A DNA stretch of 64,000 nt from Propionibacteriales bacterium (GCA_009377795.1 WHTJ01000012.1:1-64000); one strand, 5' to 3'. Counted from the stretch's first letter, positions 52,923 to 62,335 are shown. Program-made: numbers and translations. The notes: generated from the letters alone by a model not told the origin.

Positions 52923-54089
52923 TCAGCGCAGATCGCGGGCGAGGGCGGCGGCGTCGGCGAGTACAGCCACCACCGGGCGGCCGGTCTTCTCCGCGACTGC
53001 CGCCACGTCGTCGAACTCGGGCTGCGCGTTGACCACGACACCGTCGTACAGCGCGACCTTGACCCGCACCGGCTGACCGGAGAGCTCGATCGTTTCCTCC
53101 CGACGTTCCAGTACGTGCTTCGCCACCGGATGCTCCCGCACCCCCAGGGTCGACGTCTCGCGGAACAGCACCTCTCGCACCAGGGCCATTCGGTCGCGCG
53201 GCACCAGCACCGAAAGGGTGTGCGCCGGCCGGCCCTTCTTCATCAGGATGGGAGTCAGCCAGGCGTCACTCGCGCCCTCGTCCAGGAGACGGGTCAAGAT
53301 TCCCGGCCACAGCCGCGGGTCCAGGTCGTCGATGTTCGTCTCGAGGACCAGCGGCGTCTCCGCGGGGGTGCCCGAAAGGGGCGTGCCGAGCAGGAGGCGC
53401 AGGACGTTGGCGTGACCATGGATATCCCGCCGGCCTGCCCCGACACCGAGTCGCTCGGTGGTCATGGCCGGCTGCGGCGCCCAGTCTGCGACCCACTCCC
53501 GGAGCAGGGCCGCGCCGGTGGGCGTGCACAGCTCGACGTCCACCGGGCCGCCGTACGACGGAATCCCCCGCAGCAGTTCGACGACCGCCGGGACGGGCAC
53601 AGACAGCGTGCCGTGCGCGGTCGGCACCGTACCCCCGCCGACGGCGACCGGCGACGCCACGAGCCAATCCAGGCCGAGGTGCACGAATCCGGCGCAGACG
53701 CCGACGACGTCGGCGATCGCATCCAGGGCGCCGATCTCGTGGAACGACACGTCCTCCGGCGGGCACGCATGCACCGCACCCTCGGCCTCGGCCAGCCGGG
53801 CGAACGTGGAGACCGCGCGCTGTCGTACGGCGGGCTCCAGGGGTGCGTCCTCGAGGAGGGTACGGATGTCGGCCCAGGTGCGCCGCACATCCGAGGCCGG
53901 CGTATCCACATGCGCCCGGGTGGCCGCGAAACCCGCCCGCCTGGTCGGTTCCACGTGGATGTGCACCACATCCGGTGCGGCCGCGGACACCGCCGAGGAG
54001 ATCACCTCGTCCGCGACCCCCGCGCCGGCGAGGGCACCGAGGAACATGTCGCCGCTGGCGCCGGAGCCGCAGTCCAGCCAGCCGATCAC
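52923..54089 (-). CDS. larC: nickel-pincer cofactor chelatase LarC
   Basis: 388 aa from GTG 54089. LarC blocks: [27 protein letters not shown]-like [54 protein letters not shown], and [13 protein letters not shown]. It inserts nickel into the pyridinium dithiocarboxylate cofactor of lactate racemase. It is one continuous gene, without the programmed frameshift of some species. It overlaps larB by four bases. No larA or larE is in the window. Confidence 0.92.
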   Translation of the reverse strand: MIGWLDCGSGASGDMFLGALAGAGVADEVISSAVSAAAPDVVHIHVEPTRRAGFAATRAHVDTPASDVRRTWADIRTLLEDAPLEPAVRQRAVSTFARLAEAEGAVHACPPEDVSFHEIGALDAIADVVGVCAGFVHLGLDWLVASPVAVGGGTVPTAHGTLSVPVPAVVELLRGIPSYGGPVDVELCTPTGAALLREWVADWAPQPAMTTERLGVGAGRRDIHGHANVLRLLLGTPLSGTPAETPLVLETNIDDLDPRLWPGILTRLLDEGASDAWLTPILMKKGRPAHTLSVLVPRDRMALVREVLFRETSTLGVREHPVAKHVLERREETIELSGQPVRVKVALYDGVVVNAQPEFDDVAAVAEKTGRPVVAVLADAAALARDLR

Positions 54090-54802
54090 CCGCCGGCCCC
54101 CTCCGGATCGGGCCGGGCCGACCGCCGGGCCACCCGAGCCGCGAAGACGCCGGCCCCGAAGCCGTTGTCGATGTTCACCACGGTCACGCCGGGCGCGCAC
54201 GAGTTGAGCATCGCCAGCAGGGCCGCGACCCCGCCGAACGAGGCGCCGTACCCGACGCTGGTGGGCACGGCGACCAGAGGTACGCCGGTGAGCCCGCCGA
54301 CGACACTGGGCAACGCGCCCTCCATGCCGGCGACGACAATCAGGCAGTCGGCGGCATCCAGCCGGGCCTGGTGCTCGAGCACGCGATGCAGCCCGGCGAC
54401 GCCCACGTCGGCGATCGTCTCGGCGGTGCTGCCGAAGGCGCGCACCGTGACCGCCGCCTCGGCGGCGACCGGCGCATCGGAGGTGCCTGCGGCGATGACC
54501 GCGACCCGGCCCTGGGCGACCGCCAGCGGTCCGAGGATGGCGGTACGGGCCACCGGATCCAGCTCGGCGTCCGGATGAGCGGTCGCGACCGCGGCGAGCG
54601 CCTCGTCGGTGAGCCGGGTCGCGAGTGCGGCGTGCTCGGGGTGCTCGGCATGCAGGGTGCGGAGCAGGGTGACCACCTGCTCGGGGCTCTTCCCCGCGCC
54701 GTACACGACCTCGGGATGCCCGGTCCGGCGTACCCGATCGGTGTCCAGCCGGGCGAACCCGAGATCATGCGTTCGCCGGCCGGCCGCAGGACGGCTGTTC
54801 AT
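54086..54802 (-). CDS. larB: LarB, pyridinium-3,5-biscarboxylic acid mononucleotide synthase
   Basis: 238 aa. The C-terminal PurE-like domain has VIAAGTSDAPVAAEAAV, VVAGMEGALPSVVGGLTGVPLVAVPTSVGYG and LLAMLNSCAPGVTVVNIDNGFGAG, with the conserved Ser/Cys near the end. The N-terminal part (VYGAGKSPEQV) is typical. It makes the carboxylated precursor of the nickel pincer cofactor. The GTG of larC overlaps its stop. ATG 54802 is preferred; longer frames upstream overlap the divergent pheA promoter. Confidence 0.92.
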   Translation of the reverse strand: MNSRPAAGRRTHDLGFARLDTDRVRRTGHPEVVYGAGKSPEQVVTLLRTLHAEHPEHAALATRLTDEALAAVATAHPDAELDPVARTAILGPLAVAQGRVAVIAAGTSDAPVAAEAAVTVRAFGSTAETIADVGVAGLHRVLEHQARLDAADCLIVVAGMEGALPSVVGGLTGVPLVAVPTSVGYGASFGGVAALLAMLNSCAPGVTVVNIDNGFGAGVFAARVARRSARPDPEGAGG

Positions 54803-54902
54803 GCCCGCGAATCTATCTCGCGACGTGGAGTCGGCACATGCCGGACGGCACGAAGCTGCGACGCGCGGGACGATCACCTGAGACCGGGCGCCAGGCCGTA
54901 AT

Positions 54903-55856
54903 GTGTCTGTCGTGCCTGGTGTTCCTCCTGCTCGCTATGCCTATCTGGGTCCCGAGGGGACCTTCACCGAGACCGCACTGCGCTCGGTGCCCGCCGCGGC
55001 GAAGGCCGAACTGCGGCCGTGCGCCACGATCACCATTGCCCTCGACGCCGTGCGCGACGGCGAGGTCGACGGCGCGGTCGTGCCGATCGAGAACTCCGTC
55101 GAGGGCTCGGTCGCGGTGACGCTGGACGAGCTGGCCGTCGGCGAGCCGTTGGTGATCACCCGGGAGATGACGGTCCCGGTCCGGCTCACGCTGCTCGGCC
55201 GGCCGGGTTCCGACCTGTTCGCCGTACGCCGGGTCGTCACGCACCCTCATGCCGCGGCGCAGTGCCGTCGATGGCTGGCGAAACACCTGCCGGAGGCGGA
55301 GGTCGTCCAGGCTCCCTCGACCGCGCAGGCCGCACAGATGGTGGCGAACAAGGAGGACGAGTACGATGCCGCGATCGCGGCACCGCTCGCGGCTGAGAAG
55401 TACCGGCTTTCCATTCTCGCGCACGAAATCGGGGACAACGGCGATGCGGTGACGCGGTTCGTACTGGCGTCTCGTCCGGCTCCGGTGCCGCCGCCGACCG
55501 GAGCGGACAAGACGTCCCTGGTGGCATTCATCGGGGACGACCATCCCGGCGCCCTGCTCGAGGTGCTCGAGGAGTTCTCCGTCCGCGGGGTGAACCTGAC
55601 CCGCATCGAGTCCCGGCCGACCGGGACGGCGCTCGGTCGATACTGCTTCTCGATCGACGCCGAGGGGCATGTAACGGAGAAGCGGGTGGGCGAGGCGTTG
55701 ATGGGTCTGCGTCGGGTCTGTGCCGACGTACGCTTTCTCGGCTCGTATCCCCGCGTCGACAAGCTGCCGCCCACGATGCGCCGCGGGACGAGCGACGACG
55801 ACTTTCGCGACGCCGAGGTGTGGCTGGCCCGGTTGCGCGCGGGAGAGGGAGCGTAG
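54903..55856 (+). CDS. pheA: prephenate dehydratase
   Basis: 317 aa. The catalytic domain starts YLGPEGTFTETALRSV and carries GAVVPIENSVEGSVAVTLD and the catalytic-Thr region DNGDAVTRFVLASR (TRF). An ACT domain (about 205-285: SLVAFIGDDHPGALLEVLEEF, RIESRPT) gives phenylalanine feedback. It makes phenylpyruvate for phenylalanine synthesis. The GTG start could also be GTG 54912. DUF4446 begins two bases after its stop. Confidence 0.94.
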   Translation: MSVVPGVPPARYAYLGPEGTFTETALRSVPAAAKAELRPCATITIALDAVRDGEVDGAVVPIENSVEGSVAVTLDELAVGEPLVITREMTVPVRLTLLGRPGSDLFAVRRVVTHPHAAAQCRRWLAKHLPEAEVVQAPSTAQAAQMVANKEDEYDAAIAAPLAAEKYRLSILAHEIGDNGDAVTRFVLASRPAPVPPPTGADKTSLVAFIGDDHPGALLEVLEEFSVRGVNLTRIESRPTGTALGRYCFSIDAEGHVTEKRVGEALMGLRRVCADVRFLGSYPRVDKLPPTMRRGTSDDDFRDAEVWLARLRAGEGA

Positions 55857-55858
55857 AG

Positions 55859-56299
55859 GTGCCCGACGAGCTCACGGGCTGGCTTGCGGTCGCCGCGCTG
55901 CTCGTCGCGGTACTCGCCCTGCTGATCGGACTGCTCGCGTTGCGCAAAGCGCGGATCGGTTACCGGGGGCGATCCCGGCTCCGGCGTTCGAGCGCGGTCG
56001 ACGAGCGCGCGCTGCCGGAGGACGTACAGGGGCTTCGCGCGGAGGTGCAAGCCCTGCGACTGGAGAGCCGGGACGCCATGCGCCACCTGGCGGTCGTGCG
56101 GTACGACGCGTTCGGGGACATGGGGGGCCATCTGTCGTGGTCCATGGCGTTGCTCGACGACGGTGGGAACGGGATCGTGCTGACGTCGATCCACGGCCGG
56201 ACGGAGTCCCGGACGTACGCGAAGAACATCACCGAGTGGTCGAGCGACCAGACCCTGTCCCCGGAGGAAGAAGAGGCGGTCTCCGCGGCCCGGCCGTGA
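55859..56299 (+). CDS. DUF4446 family membrane protein
   Basis: 146 aa. One N-terminal helix (LAVAALLVAVLALLIGLLAL) and a cytoplasmic domain with the family pattern AMRHLAVVRYDAFGDMGGHLSWSMALLD, GIVLTSIHGRTESRTYAK and LSPEEEEAV. Function unknown. GTG 55859 is taken with GGAGAGGGAG just upstream. It is a frequent neighbour of pheA in Actinomycetota. Confidence 0.88.
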   Translation: MPDELTGWLAVAALLVAVLALLIGLLALRKARIGYRGRSRLRRSSAVDERALPEDVQGLRAEVQALRLESRDAMRHLAVVRYDAFGDMGGHLSWSMALLDDGGNGIVLTSIHGRTESRTYAKNITEWSSDQTLSPEEEEAVSAARP

Positions 56300-56309
56300 G
56301 TTCCCCTTT

Positions 56310-56350
56310 TCGGCGCGAAAAGACGGCCAGACGTGCAATCTCGGCGCGAG
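56310..56350. repeat. interspersed palindromic element, locus 6
   Basis: TCGGCGCGAAAAGACGGCCA followed by GACGTGCAATCTCGGCGCGAG. Like locus 5 it keeps the right arm and only the outer end of the left arm. It lies between the convergent DUF4446 and PAP2-kinase genes. Confidence 0.8.
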
Positions 56351-56383
56351 GGGCGGCGCGCGAGGGGGCGGGGACTATCTATC

Positions 56384-57952
56384 TCAGCGGGGGACGCGGA
56401 CGAGGAGTACTCCGGGCTGGATCTCGGCCGTGAGCTCCCTGCCGGCGCCGCACGTGTCGCCGTCCATCTGCCGCGGGATGAGCTTCTCGGTGCGCACGAC
56501 CACGGCACGGCCGGTCATCCGGTCCAGCCGTTCGTCGGTACGACGGCGACGGGTCAGCAGCCGGAAGAGCAGGCGTACCCACGTCAAGAATCGCCGCGGC
56601 GCGATCACCACCACGTCGAGCAGCCCGTCGTCGGGCACCGCGTCGGGCAGCAGCGGAAGACCACCGGTCAGCGTGCCGACGTTGCCGATCACGACCACAC
56701 TCGCGCGGTAGCTGCCGGTCGGATCGTCGTCCACGCTGATCTCGACCTTGAACGCGGGGTCGCGGAAATGCCGCAACCCTGCGAGGAAGTACGCCGACCA
56801 CCCGATCTTCTTCTTCAGCTCGTCCGGTGCGCCCTGCATGATGGCGGCGTCGAGCCCCATACCGCCCATGATCGCGAAGTGCTCGGGCTCCATGTCATCG
56901 CCAGACATGCGCACCAGGTCGATCGCCCGGTCCTGGCCGGACAGGATCACGTCGAGGGCCGGTTCCAACTGCAAGGGAAGCGAAAGATTACGGGCCAGCA
57001 TGTTGCTAGTGCCGGCGGGCAACACCCCGAGTGCGACCCCCGTACGCGCGAGCTCGTCCGCGACCACCCGCACGGTCCCGTCGCCGCCGGCCGCGATCAC
57101 CACGTCGGCCCCCGCGGTCAGCGCGGCATGCGTCATCGAACGGCCGGCGTCGTCCACCGAGGTCTCGAACCACATCGGCGTGTCCCATCCGGCGTGCTCC
57201 GCCGACTCGTTGACCAGCCGGCGGAACGAGCTCACGTCGGGCACCTTGGCCGGGTTCATCACCACGGCGAGCCGGGACTTCCGGGTGCCTGGCACCGACG
57301 TCTTCGGCGACACCGGTTTCGGTCGTGCGCCGACGCCCCGGTTGGCGATCGCGACCCCGCACAGCAGGACGACGACGAGGAGGTACCCGGCGATGACATC
57401 GGAGGGATGGTGTACGCCGAGGATCAGCCGGTCCAAACCCAGGAGCAGCGCGAAGCCGACCCCCACGGCGTACATCGCGACCCGCACACCCGGCCTGCGT
57501 ACCAACACATGCGCCAGCACGATCACGGCACCCGCGAACAACGCGCCGCCGGCGGCATGGCCGGACGGGAACGCCCAGCCGCCTGCCGTACCCAGCGGAT
57601 CGTCCCACTCCGGGCGCGGCCGTTCCATGGTCACCTTCGTCGCCGCGACCAGCACCAGCTCGCCGACCACGCTGGCGAACAACCAGTACGCGGTCTGGCG
57701 CAGCCGCTGCCACCACAGCACGAGCGCCGTGACCACCAGCACGACCCGCACCACGACCGGGGCCAGCGCGACGTCGACGAACTCGGCGGTGCTGACCACC
57801 CAGGACCGGTCCGCCGCCCAGTCGTGCATCGGGTCGAGCGCGGCGTCGTCGAACGACTGCAGCGGCTCCCACTCGACGGCGACCAGCGCGGTGAGCACCG
57901 CGAAGACCACCGCGCTGGCGGCTCCCCACAGGGCGGTCCGTCGGCTGCTCAC
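56384..57952 (-). CDS. PAP2 phosphatase fused to a diacylglycerol kinase-like domain
   Basis: 522 aa. The N-terminal ~215 residues are a multi-helix PAP2 phosphatase: KVTMERPRP, PSGHAAGGALFAG and GLDRLILGVHHPSD are its three motifs. The rest is a lipid-kinase domain (DAGK_cat): VIAAGGDGTVRVVADEL, GVLPAGTSNMLARNL and MGGMGLDAAIMQG. The fusion suggests coupled turnover of lipid phosphates, such as phosphatidic acid and diacylglycerol. GTG 57952 is favoured over the preceding GTG by spacing to GGAG. Upstream of it lies a palindromic repeat, so longer readings are rejected. Confidence 0.88.
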   Translation of the reverse strand: MSSRRTALWGAASAVVFAVLTALVAVEWEPLQSFDDAALDPMHDWAADRSWVVSTAEFVDVALAPVVVRVVLVVTALVLWWQRLRQTAYWLFASVVGELVLVAATKVTMERPRPEWDDPLGTAGGWAFPSGHAAGGALFAGAVIVLAHVLVRRPGVRVAMYAVGVGFALLLGLDRLILGVHHPSDVIAGYLLVVVLLCGVAIANRGVGARPKPVSPKTSVPGTRKSRLAVVMNPAKVPDVSSFRRLVNESAEHAGWDTPMWFETSVDDAGRSMTHAALTAGADVVIAAGGDGTVRVVADELARTGVALGVLPAGTSNMLARNLSLPLQLEPALDVILSGQDRAIDLVRMSGDDMEPEHFAIMGGMGLDAAIMQGAPDELKKKIGWSAYFLAGLRHFRDPAFKVEISVDDDPTGSYRASVVVIGNVGTLTGGLPLLPDAVPDDGLLDVVVIAPRRFLTWVRLLFRLLTRRRRTDERLDRMTGRAVVVRTEKLIPRQMDGDTCGAGRELTAEIQPGVLLVRVPR

Positions 57953-57969
57953 CACATCGCTCCGGTTTC

Positions 57970-58021
57970 CTCGCGCCGAGATTGCATATCGGGTCGACCA
58001 GATGTGCAATCTCGGCGCGAA
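57970..58021. repeat. interspersed palindromic element, locus 7 (complete)
   Basis: CTCGCGCCGAGATTGCATAT arm, centre CGGGTCGACCAG, then the arm ATGTGCAATCTCGGCGCGAA. It is nearly a perfect palindrome. The following ~200 bp to the HAD gene have no gene; serS, often found here in related genomes, is absent. Confidence 0.85.
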
Positions 58022-58229
58022 AGTCTTCCTGCCGGGCTCTAAGTGTGCCGACACGCGCAGCCGACCGGGTGGAAGGGGGTGCGGTCCGTGGGTCGACGCC
58101 TCACCACCGAGTGGCCCTGAATGGCCGGCGACACAGGCACGCCGCGTACATCCGAGGCCACTCGGCGGAAGCGGGCCGTCTTGCTTTGTTTCGCGCACCA
58201 CGTCTTTGCGTTCCCTATACCCTCGCTGC

Positions 58230-59024
58230 GTGACGCCCTTCTTACCCCATCTGATCGCGCTCGACGTCGACGGAACGCTGATTGACCGCAACGAGCGGAT
58301 CTCCCCCGCGGTGCTGGACGCCGTGGCCCGGGCCCGCGCCGCCGGTACGCATATCGCATTGTCGACTGGACGATCTGTGCACGGCCTGATGCCCGTGCTC
58401 GAACAGCTGGGCGACCATGACGGTCTCGGGGTGGCCAGCAACGGCGCTGTGACGTATGCGCATTGGCCGGTCGAGATCCTGTCCACGGTGACGTTCGACG
58501 CGCGCAAGGCCGTCACCATGCTGCTGGAGCGGGTGCCCGACGCGCTGGTCGCGGTCGAGGTCATCGGTCGCGGGTATCGGGTGAACCGGCACTTTCCCGA
58601 GGGTGAGATCACCGGCGAGATGTGGCTGGAGTCCGTGGACGACCTGGTGTCGGACCCGGTGACCCGCGTCATCATCCGCGATCCGTCGGCGTCGGCCGAG
58701 GAGTTCGCCGAGATGGCCACCGACATCGGGCTGCACGGCACCAACTACTTCGTCGGCTGGACCGCCTGGCTGGATCTCGCGCCCGAGGACGTGTCGAAGG
58801 CGTCCGGGCTCACCCAGCTCGCGGAACGGCTGGGGGTCGACCAGTCCGACGTACTCGCCATCGGCGACGGTCGCAACGACGTCGAGATGCTGAGATGGGC
58901 CGGGCGTGGCGTCGCCATCGGCGGATCGCCGCTCGAGGTCCAGTCGGCCGCGGACGACGTGACCGAGACCGTCGAGCGGGATGGCGTGGCGGTCGAGCTG
59001 GCCCGGCATTTCCCGGACCTGTGA
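58230..59024 (+). CDS. HAD-superfamily (Cof-type) hydrolase
   Basis: 264 aa. Motif I is LIALDVDGTLIDR (nucleophile Asp), motif II ALSTGRSV, motif III around the Lys region, and motif IV GDGRNDVEMLRWAGRGVAIG. The cap lies between. It should remove phosphate from a small metabolite; substrate is not predictable. GTG 58230 gives the normal family start MTPFLPHLIALDVDGT. The following HAD gene begins two bases after its stop. Confidence 0.9.
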   Translation: MTPFLPHLIALDVDGTLIDRNERISPAVLDAVARARAAGTHIALSTGRSVHGLMPVLEQLGDHDGLGVASNGAVTYAHWPVEILSTVTFDARKAVTMLLERVPDALVAVEVIGRGYRVNRHFPEGEITGEMWLESVDDLVSDPVTRVIIRDPSASAEEFAEMATDIGLHGTNYFVGWTAWLDLAPEDVSKASGLTQLAERLGVDQSDVLAIGDGRNDVEMLRWAGRGVAIGGSPLEVQSAADDVTETVERDGVAVELARHFPDL

Positions 59025-59026
59025 CG

Positions 59027-59854
59027 ATGGGTTCGGCCTCGCCTCGGTCCGCGCGTCGTCCGCGTCTGGTCGCCACCGACCTCGACGGCACGCTCGTCCG
59101 CTCCGACCGCAGCATCTCCGAGCGCAGCCGGCGGGCTCTGGCATCGGTCCATGACGCGGGTGCGCACGTGGTCTTCGTGAGCGCGCGACCGCCACGATGG
59201 CTCGACGGCCTGGCCGACCTCGTGGGCGCGCACGGGTTGGCGATCTGCGCGAACGGCGGTTTCGTTTACGACGTCGTGCGCCGCGCGATCGTCCGGCATC
59301 GGCCGTTCCCGGTCGAGTCCGCGGCGGAGATCGTACGCCGGTTGCGCGCCGCCATGCCCGGGGTCAGTTTCGCCGTCGAGAGCTGTGCGGGATTCGGTCG
59401 CGAGCCGGATTACTGGACGTCGTACCCGATCCCCGAGGGCAGCGGCCTCGGCGCCATCGAGGACCTGCTCGGCGACGCCCCGGTCAAGCTGCTGGCACGC
59501 CATCCGGATCTGGACGTCGACGAGATGTATCGCCGGGCCGCCCCGCTGGTCGCCTCGCTGGGCGAGCTCTCGCATTCCGGGGCGGTGGGGCTGTTGGAGA
59601 TCGCCGCCCACGGGGTCTCGAAGGCGAGCGCGCTGGCCGGGCTGAGCGAGGAGTTGGGGGTGGCCGCGCCCCAGGTGGTGGCGTTCGGCGACATGCCGAA
59701 CGACATCCCGATGCTCAACTGGGCGGGTACGTCGTACGCCGTGGCGAACGCCCATCGCGACGTCGTCGAGTGCGCGGACCACATCGCGCCGAGCAACGAC
59801 GAGGACGGCGTCGCCGTCGTACTGGAAGAGCTGTTCGCCGTCGCTCCCGGCTGA
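59027..59854 (+). CDS. second HAD-superfamily (Cof-type) hydrolase
   Basis: 275 aa, a paralogue of its upstream neighbour: LVATDLDGTLVRSDR (motif I), VVFVSARPPRW (II), and FGDMPNDIPMLNWAGTSYAVANA (IV). The two genes are almost contiguous, suggesting tandem duplication followed by divergence and possibly complementary substrates. Cytoplasmic. It converges with the whiB-like gene with 7 bp between stops. Confidence 0.9.
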   Translation: MGSASPRSARRPRLVATDLDGTLVRSDRSISERSRRALASVHDAGAHVVFVSARPPRWLDGLADLVGAHGLAICANGGFVYDVVRRAIVRHRPFPVESAAEIVRRLRAAMPGVSFAVESCAGFGREPDYWTSYPIPEGSGLGAIEDLLGDAPVKLLARHPDLDVDEMYRRAAPLVASLGELSHSGAVGLLEIAAHGVSKASALAGLSEELGVAAPQVVAFGDMPNDIPMLNWAGTSYAVANAHRDVVECADHIAPSNDEDGVAVVLEELFAVAPG

Positions 59855-59861
59855 CCACTCC

Positions 59862-60458
59862 CTACGAGGCGGTGCGGCCCCGACGAACCTCCACGACCTC
59901 ATCGAATGCCTCGAACACCGAATCCACGGTCGGGGCCGGCGCAGCCTTCTTCGGCGACGGTGCCGCGCCTTTCTGGCGGGCCCTTCGCATGTGTCTTTTC
60001 ACGGTGGACAAGGAGCAACCGAGCCGGTTGGCGAGCATCTCGAGGCTGTCGTCGGGATAGGCGGCCCGAGCTCGCAGTACGTCGTCGTGATCCACCGGAC
60101 GCCGTGCGCCACGGGTCCCGGCGGCGGTGTCGAAGTTCTCGGCGTCGAGCTTGACCCCGAGCTTGGTGCGAATCTGCTGTCGTTCTTTGGGAGTGGTGCA
60201 TCCGACGTACCCCGAGATGTCGGTCTGGACGACGGCCTTGTAGAGGCAGTCCACGAGGAGCGGGCAGCCGGCGCAGTGACCGCGCGCCCGGGAGACGAGG
60301 GTCTGGTACTGCTGCCAGGTGGCGGCGTCGACCGCGGAGCGCGTAGGTGGCTCCTCCAGCAGAGGATGGAGGTAGAGATCGAAATGGACCGAGCAGGGGG
60401 TGGCCGACTGGTCAGCCGCCGACGAGGCTCGCGCCTCCGCGGGGCGGGCTGGCTGCAT
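59862..60458 (-). CDS. WhiB-like iron-sulfur regulator with a C-terminal HTH
   Basis: 198 aa. Four Cys (22, 62, 65, 71) fit the WhiB spacing C-Xn-C-x2-C-x5-C that holds a 4Fe-4S cluster. The usual G-(V/I)-W-G-G turn reads GYVGCTTPKER, so one glycine is Cys. Residues ~130-165 add a helix-turn-helix (SLEMLANRLGCSLSTVKRH), which short WhiB proteins lack, followed by an Ala/Pro/Lys tail. It is likely a redox- or NO-responsive regulator that binds DNA directly. ATG 60458 is supported by GGGGGA 6 bases upstream. Confidence 0.85.
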   Translation of the reverse strand: MQPARPAEARASSAADQSATPCSVHFDLYLHPLLEEPPTRSAVDAATWQQYQTLVSRARGHCAGCPLLVDCLYKAVVQTDISGYVGCTTPKERQQIRTKLGVKLDAENFDTAAGTRGARRPVDHDDVLRARAAYPDDSLEMLANRLGCSLSTVKRHMRRARQKGAAPSPKKAAPAPTVDSVFEAFDEVVEVRRGRTAS

Positions 60459-60722
60459 CTGTCGTCCCCCATGTGCAGGTGTCGGTGGTTGGCGAGAGGG
60501 GAGGCTGGGTGTGAGACGGTCGACCTCGGCCGTTATGACGCCGACGGTGGCCCATTCTGCTCACTCAAGGTGATCGATGGCAACCCGGTGCCAGCGCGCA
60601 TGTCCTTCCGCATGCCGTGTGCTTACTCCCTGTTTCCGTCACCCCTATACCATCGCGCATTCGGATTCTCGGCAACCCTGGGTGACCCGGTGTCGCCGAT
60701 CAGGTGAGGAGCCGCGCGGTGA
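60459..60722 (-). promoter_or_regulatory. intergenic region upstream of the whiB-like gene
   Basis: 264 bp between bpa's stop and the whiB-like start. It contains no gene and should hold the regulator's promoter. No clear terminator for bpa or -35/-10 pair can be identified. Confidence 0.35.
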
Positions 60723-61301
60723 TCAGAGGTACATGCCGCGGCCTGGGCCGGAACGCTGGTCGGGCTGCTGCTGGCCCGGTTCCCCCGGCTCGACGCCGGG
60801 AGGCAGCGCGCGGCGCATCTGTTCGAGCTGCGCGCGAGCGGCCATCTGCTGGGCGTAGATCGCGGTCTGGATGCCGTGGAAGAGCCCTTCGAGCCAGCCC
60901 ACGAGCTGGGCCTGCGCGATGCGCAGCTCGCTGTCGGACGGTGCGCCCTCGCTGAGCGGCAGACTGAGACGTTCGAGCTCCTCGATCAGCTCCGGCGCGA
61001 GGCCCTGTTCGAGCTCCTCGATCGACGCCTGGTGAATCTCCCGCAGTCGCTGTCGGCTGGCCTCATCGAGCGGCGCCGCCTTCACCTCTTCGAGCAGCTG
61101 CCGGATCATGCTGCCGATGCGCATGACCTTCGCCGGCTGCTCGACCAGCTCCGTCACCGAGCGTTCGCTCCCGCCCTCGGCCCGTTCGCCCTCCTCGCCG
61201 GGCGGCGGCCCTTCGACGGCCATGCCGTCCGGTCCTACGATCACGACACGGGGGTCCTCGCCGGCCTCGCCTCGGGGCTGTTGCTGCGACTCGTCCGCCA
61301 T
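60723..61301 (-). CDS. bpa: bacterial proteasome activator Bpa
   Basis: 192 aa. The DUF2587 helical domain (about 55-160) has VTELVEQPAKVMRIGSMIRQL, LREIHQASIEELEQGL and AQAQLVGWLEGLFHGIQTAI. The protein ends GPGRGMYL: an HbYX-like tail with penultimate Tyr that inserts into pockets of the 20S proteasome to open its gate. This is an ATP-independent activator, so proteasome genes should exist elsewhere in the genome. Its acidic N-terminus is variable and probably disordered. Confidence 0.94.
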   Translation of the reverse strand: MADESQQQPRGEAGEDPRVVIVGPDGMAVEGPPPGEEGERAEGGSERSVTELVEQPAKVMRIGSMIRQLLEEVKAAPLDEASRQRLREIHQASIEELEQGLAPELIEELERLSLPLSEGAPSDSELRIAQAQLVGWLEGLFHGIQTAIYAQQMAARAQLEQMRRALPPGVEPGEPGQQQPDQRSGPGRGMYL

Positions 61302-61360
61302 GAGTTCTACCTTAGATGGTGCGCAAATAGGGTGATTCGCGGCTCCTGCTGCGTGGCCAC

Positions 61361-62335
61361 CTATGGCGTGAGCAGGACCTTGCCGATCTGCTCGCCCGAT
61401 TCGAGGATCCGGTGCGCTTCGCGCGCGTCGTCCAACGGCAGGACGGTGTGCACGATCGGCCGGATGTGACCCTGCTCGACGAGCGGCCACACGTGCTCAC
61501 GCACGCTCGCCACGATCGCCGCCTTCTCCTCGAGCGGGCGGCCACGCAGGCTGGTCGCCATGACGGCGCCCCGCTTGCGAAGCAGGGTGGCGATGTTGAG
61601 CTCGGCCTTCGTACCGCCCTGCAGGCCGATGATCACCAACCGGCCGTTCCGGGCGAGCGCGTCGACGTTGCGCGAGAGGTACGCCGCGCCCATGTTGTCG
61701 AGGATCACGTCGACGCCGCCGTCGGTCTCGCGGCGTACGACGTCCACGAAATCGTCGTCCCGGTAGGAGATCGCGACATCGGCACCGAGCTCCCGGCAGC
61801 GTGCGAGCTTCTCCTCGGAACCGGCCGTGGTGAACACCCGCGCGCCGAGCGTCTTGGCCAGCTGGATGGCCATGGTGCCGATGCCGCCGGAGCCACCGTG
61901 CACCAGCAGGGTCTCGTCGGGCCGCAATCCGGCGGCCATGAAGACGTTGGCCCACACCGTGCAGGCGATCTCCGGCAGCCCGGCGGCCGTGGTCAGGTCA
62001 ACACCGGCGGGTATCGGCAGCAGCTGGCCGGCCGGTACGGCGACCTTCTCGGCGTACCCTCCGCCGGCCAGCAGGGCGCACACCTGATCGCCCGGTCGCC
62101 AGCCGTCGACGTCGTCCGCGACCGAGGAGATGACACCGGAGCACTCCAGCCCGAGTACGTCGGACGCACCCGGTGGCGGGTCGTAGTGTCCCTGGCGCTG
62201 CATGAGGTCGGCCCGGTTGACCGCGGTCGCCGCGACGTCGACCACCACCTCGCCGTCGGCCGCCGTCGGTTCGGGCCGGTCACCCACCTTCAGTACGTCG
62301 ATTCCACCGGGCTCGGAGCAGATCACCGCACGCAT
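61361..62335 (-). CDS. zinc-independent quinone oxidoreductase (zeta-crystallin-like)
   Basis: 324 aa MDR protein. The N-terminal GroES-like domain has NRADLMQRQGHYDPPPG and LGLECSGVISSV. The NADPH fold has LLVHGGSGGIGTMAIQLAKTLGARVFTTAGS, then LDNMGAAYLSRNV. Zinc-site Cys/His residues of alcohol dehydrogenases are absent, so it should be a NADPH:quinone or enoyl reductase. The ATG lies close to a palindromic half-element. Confidence 0.88.
   Translation of the reverse strand: MRAVICSEPGGIDVLKVGDRPEPTAADGEVVVDVAATAVNRADLMQRQGHYDPPPGASDVLGLECSGVISSVADDVDGWRPGDQVCALLAGGGYAEKVAVPAGQLLPIPAGVDLTTAAGLPEIACTVWANVFMAAGLRPDETLLVHGGSGGIGTMAIQLAKTLGARVFTTAGSEEKLARCRELGADVAISYRDDDFVDVVRRETDGGVDVILDNMGAAYLSRNVDALARNGRLVIIGLQGGTKAELNIATLLRKRGAVMATSLRGRPLEEKAAIVASVREHVWPLVEQGHIRPIVHTVLPLDDAREAHRILESGEQIGKVLLTP

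Noticed and set aside
56384-58744. 786-codon reading of the PAP2-kinase gene
   Set aside because: The extra 264 N-terminal codons run through the palindromic repeat and antisense to the HAD gene. The conserved protein begins at the GTG near 57952.
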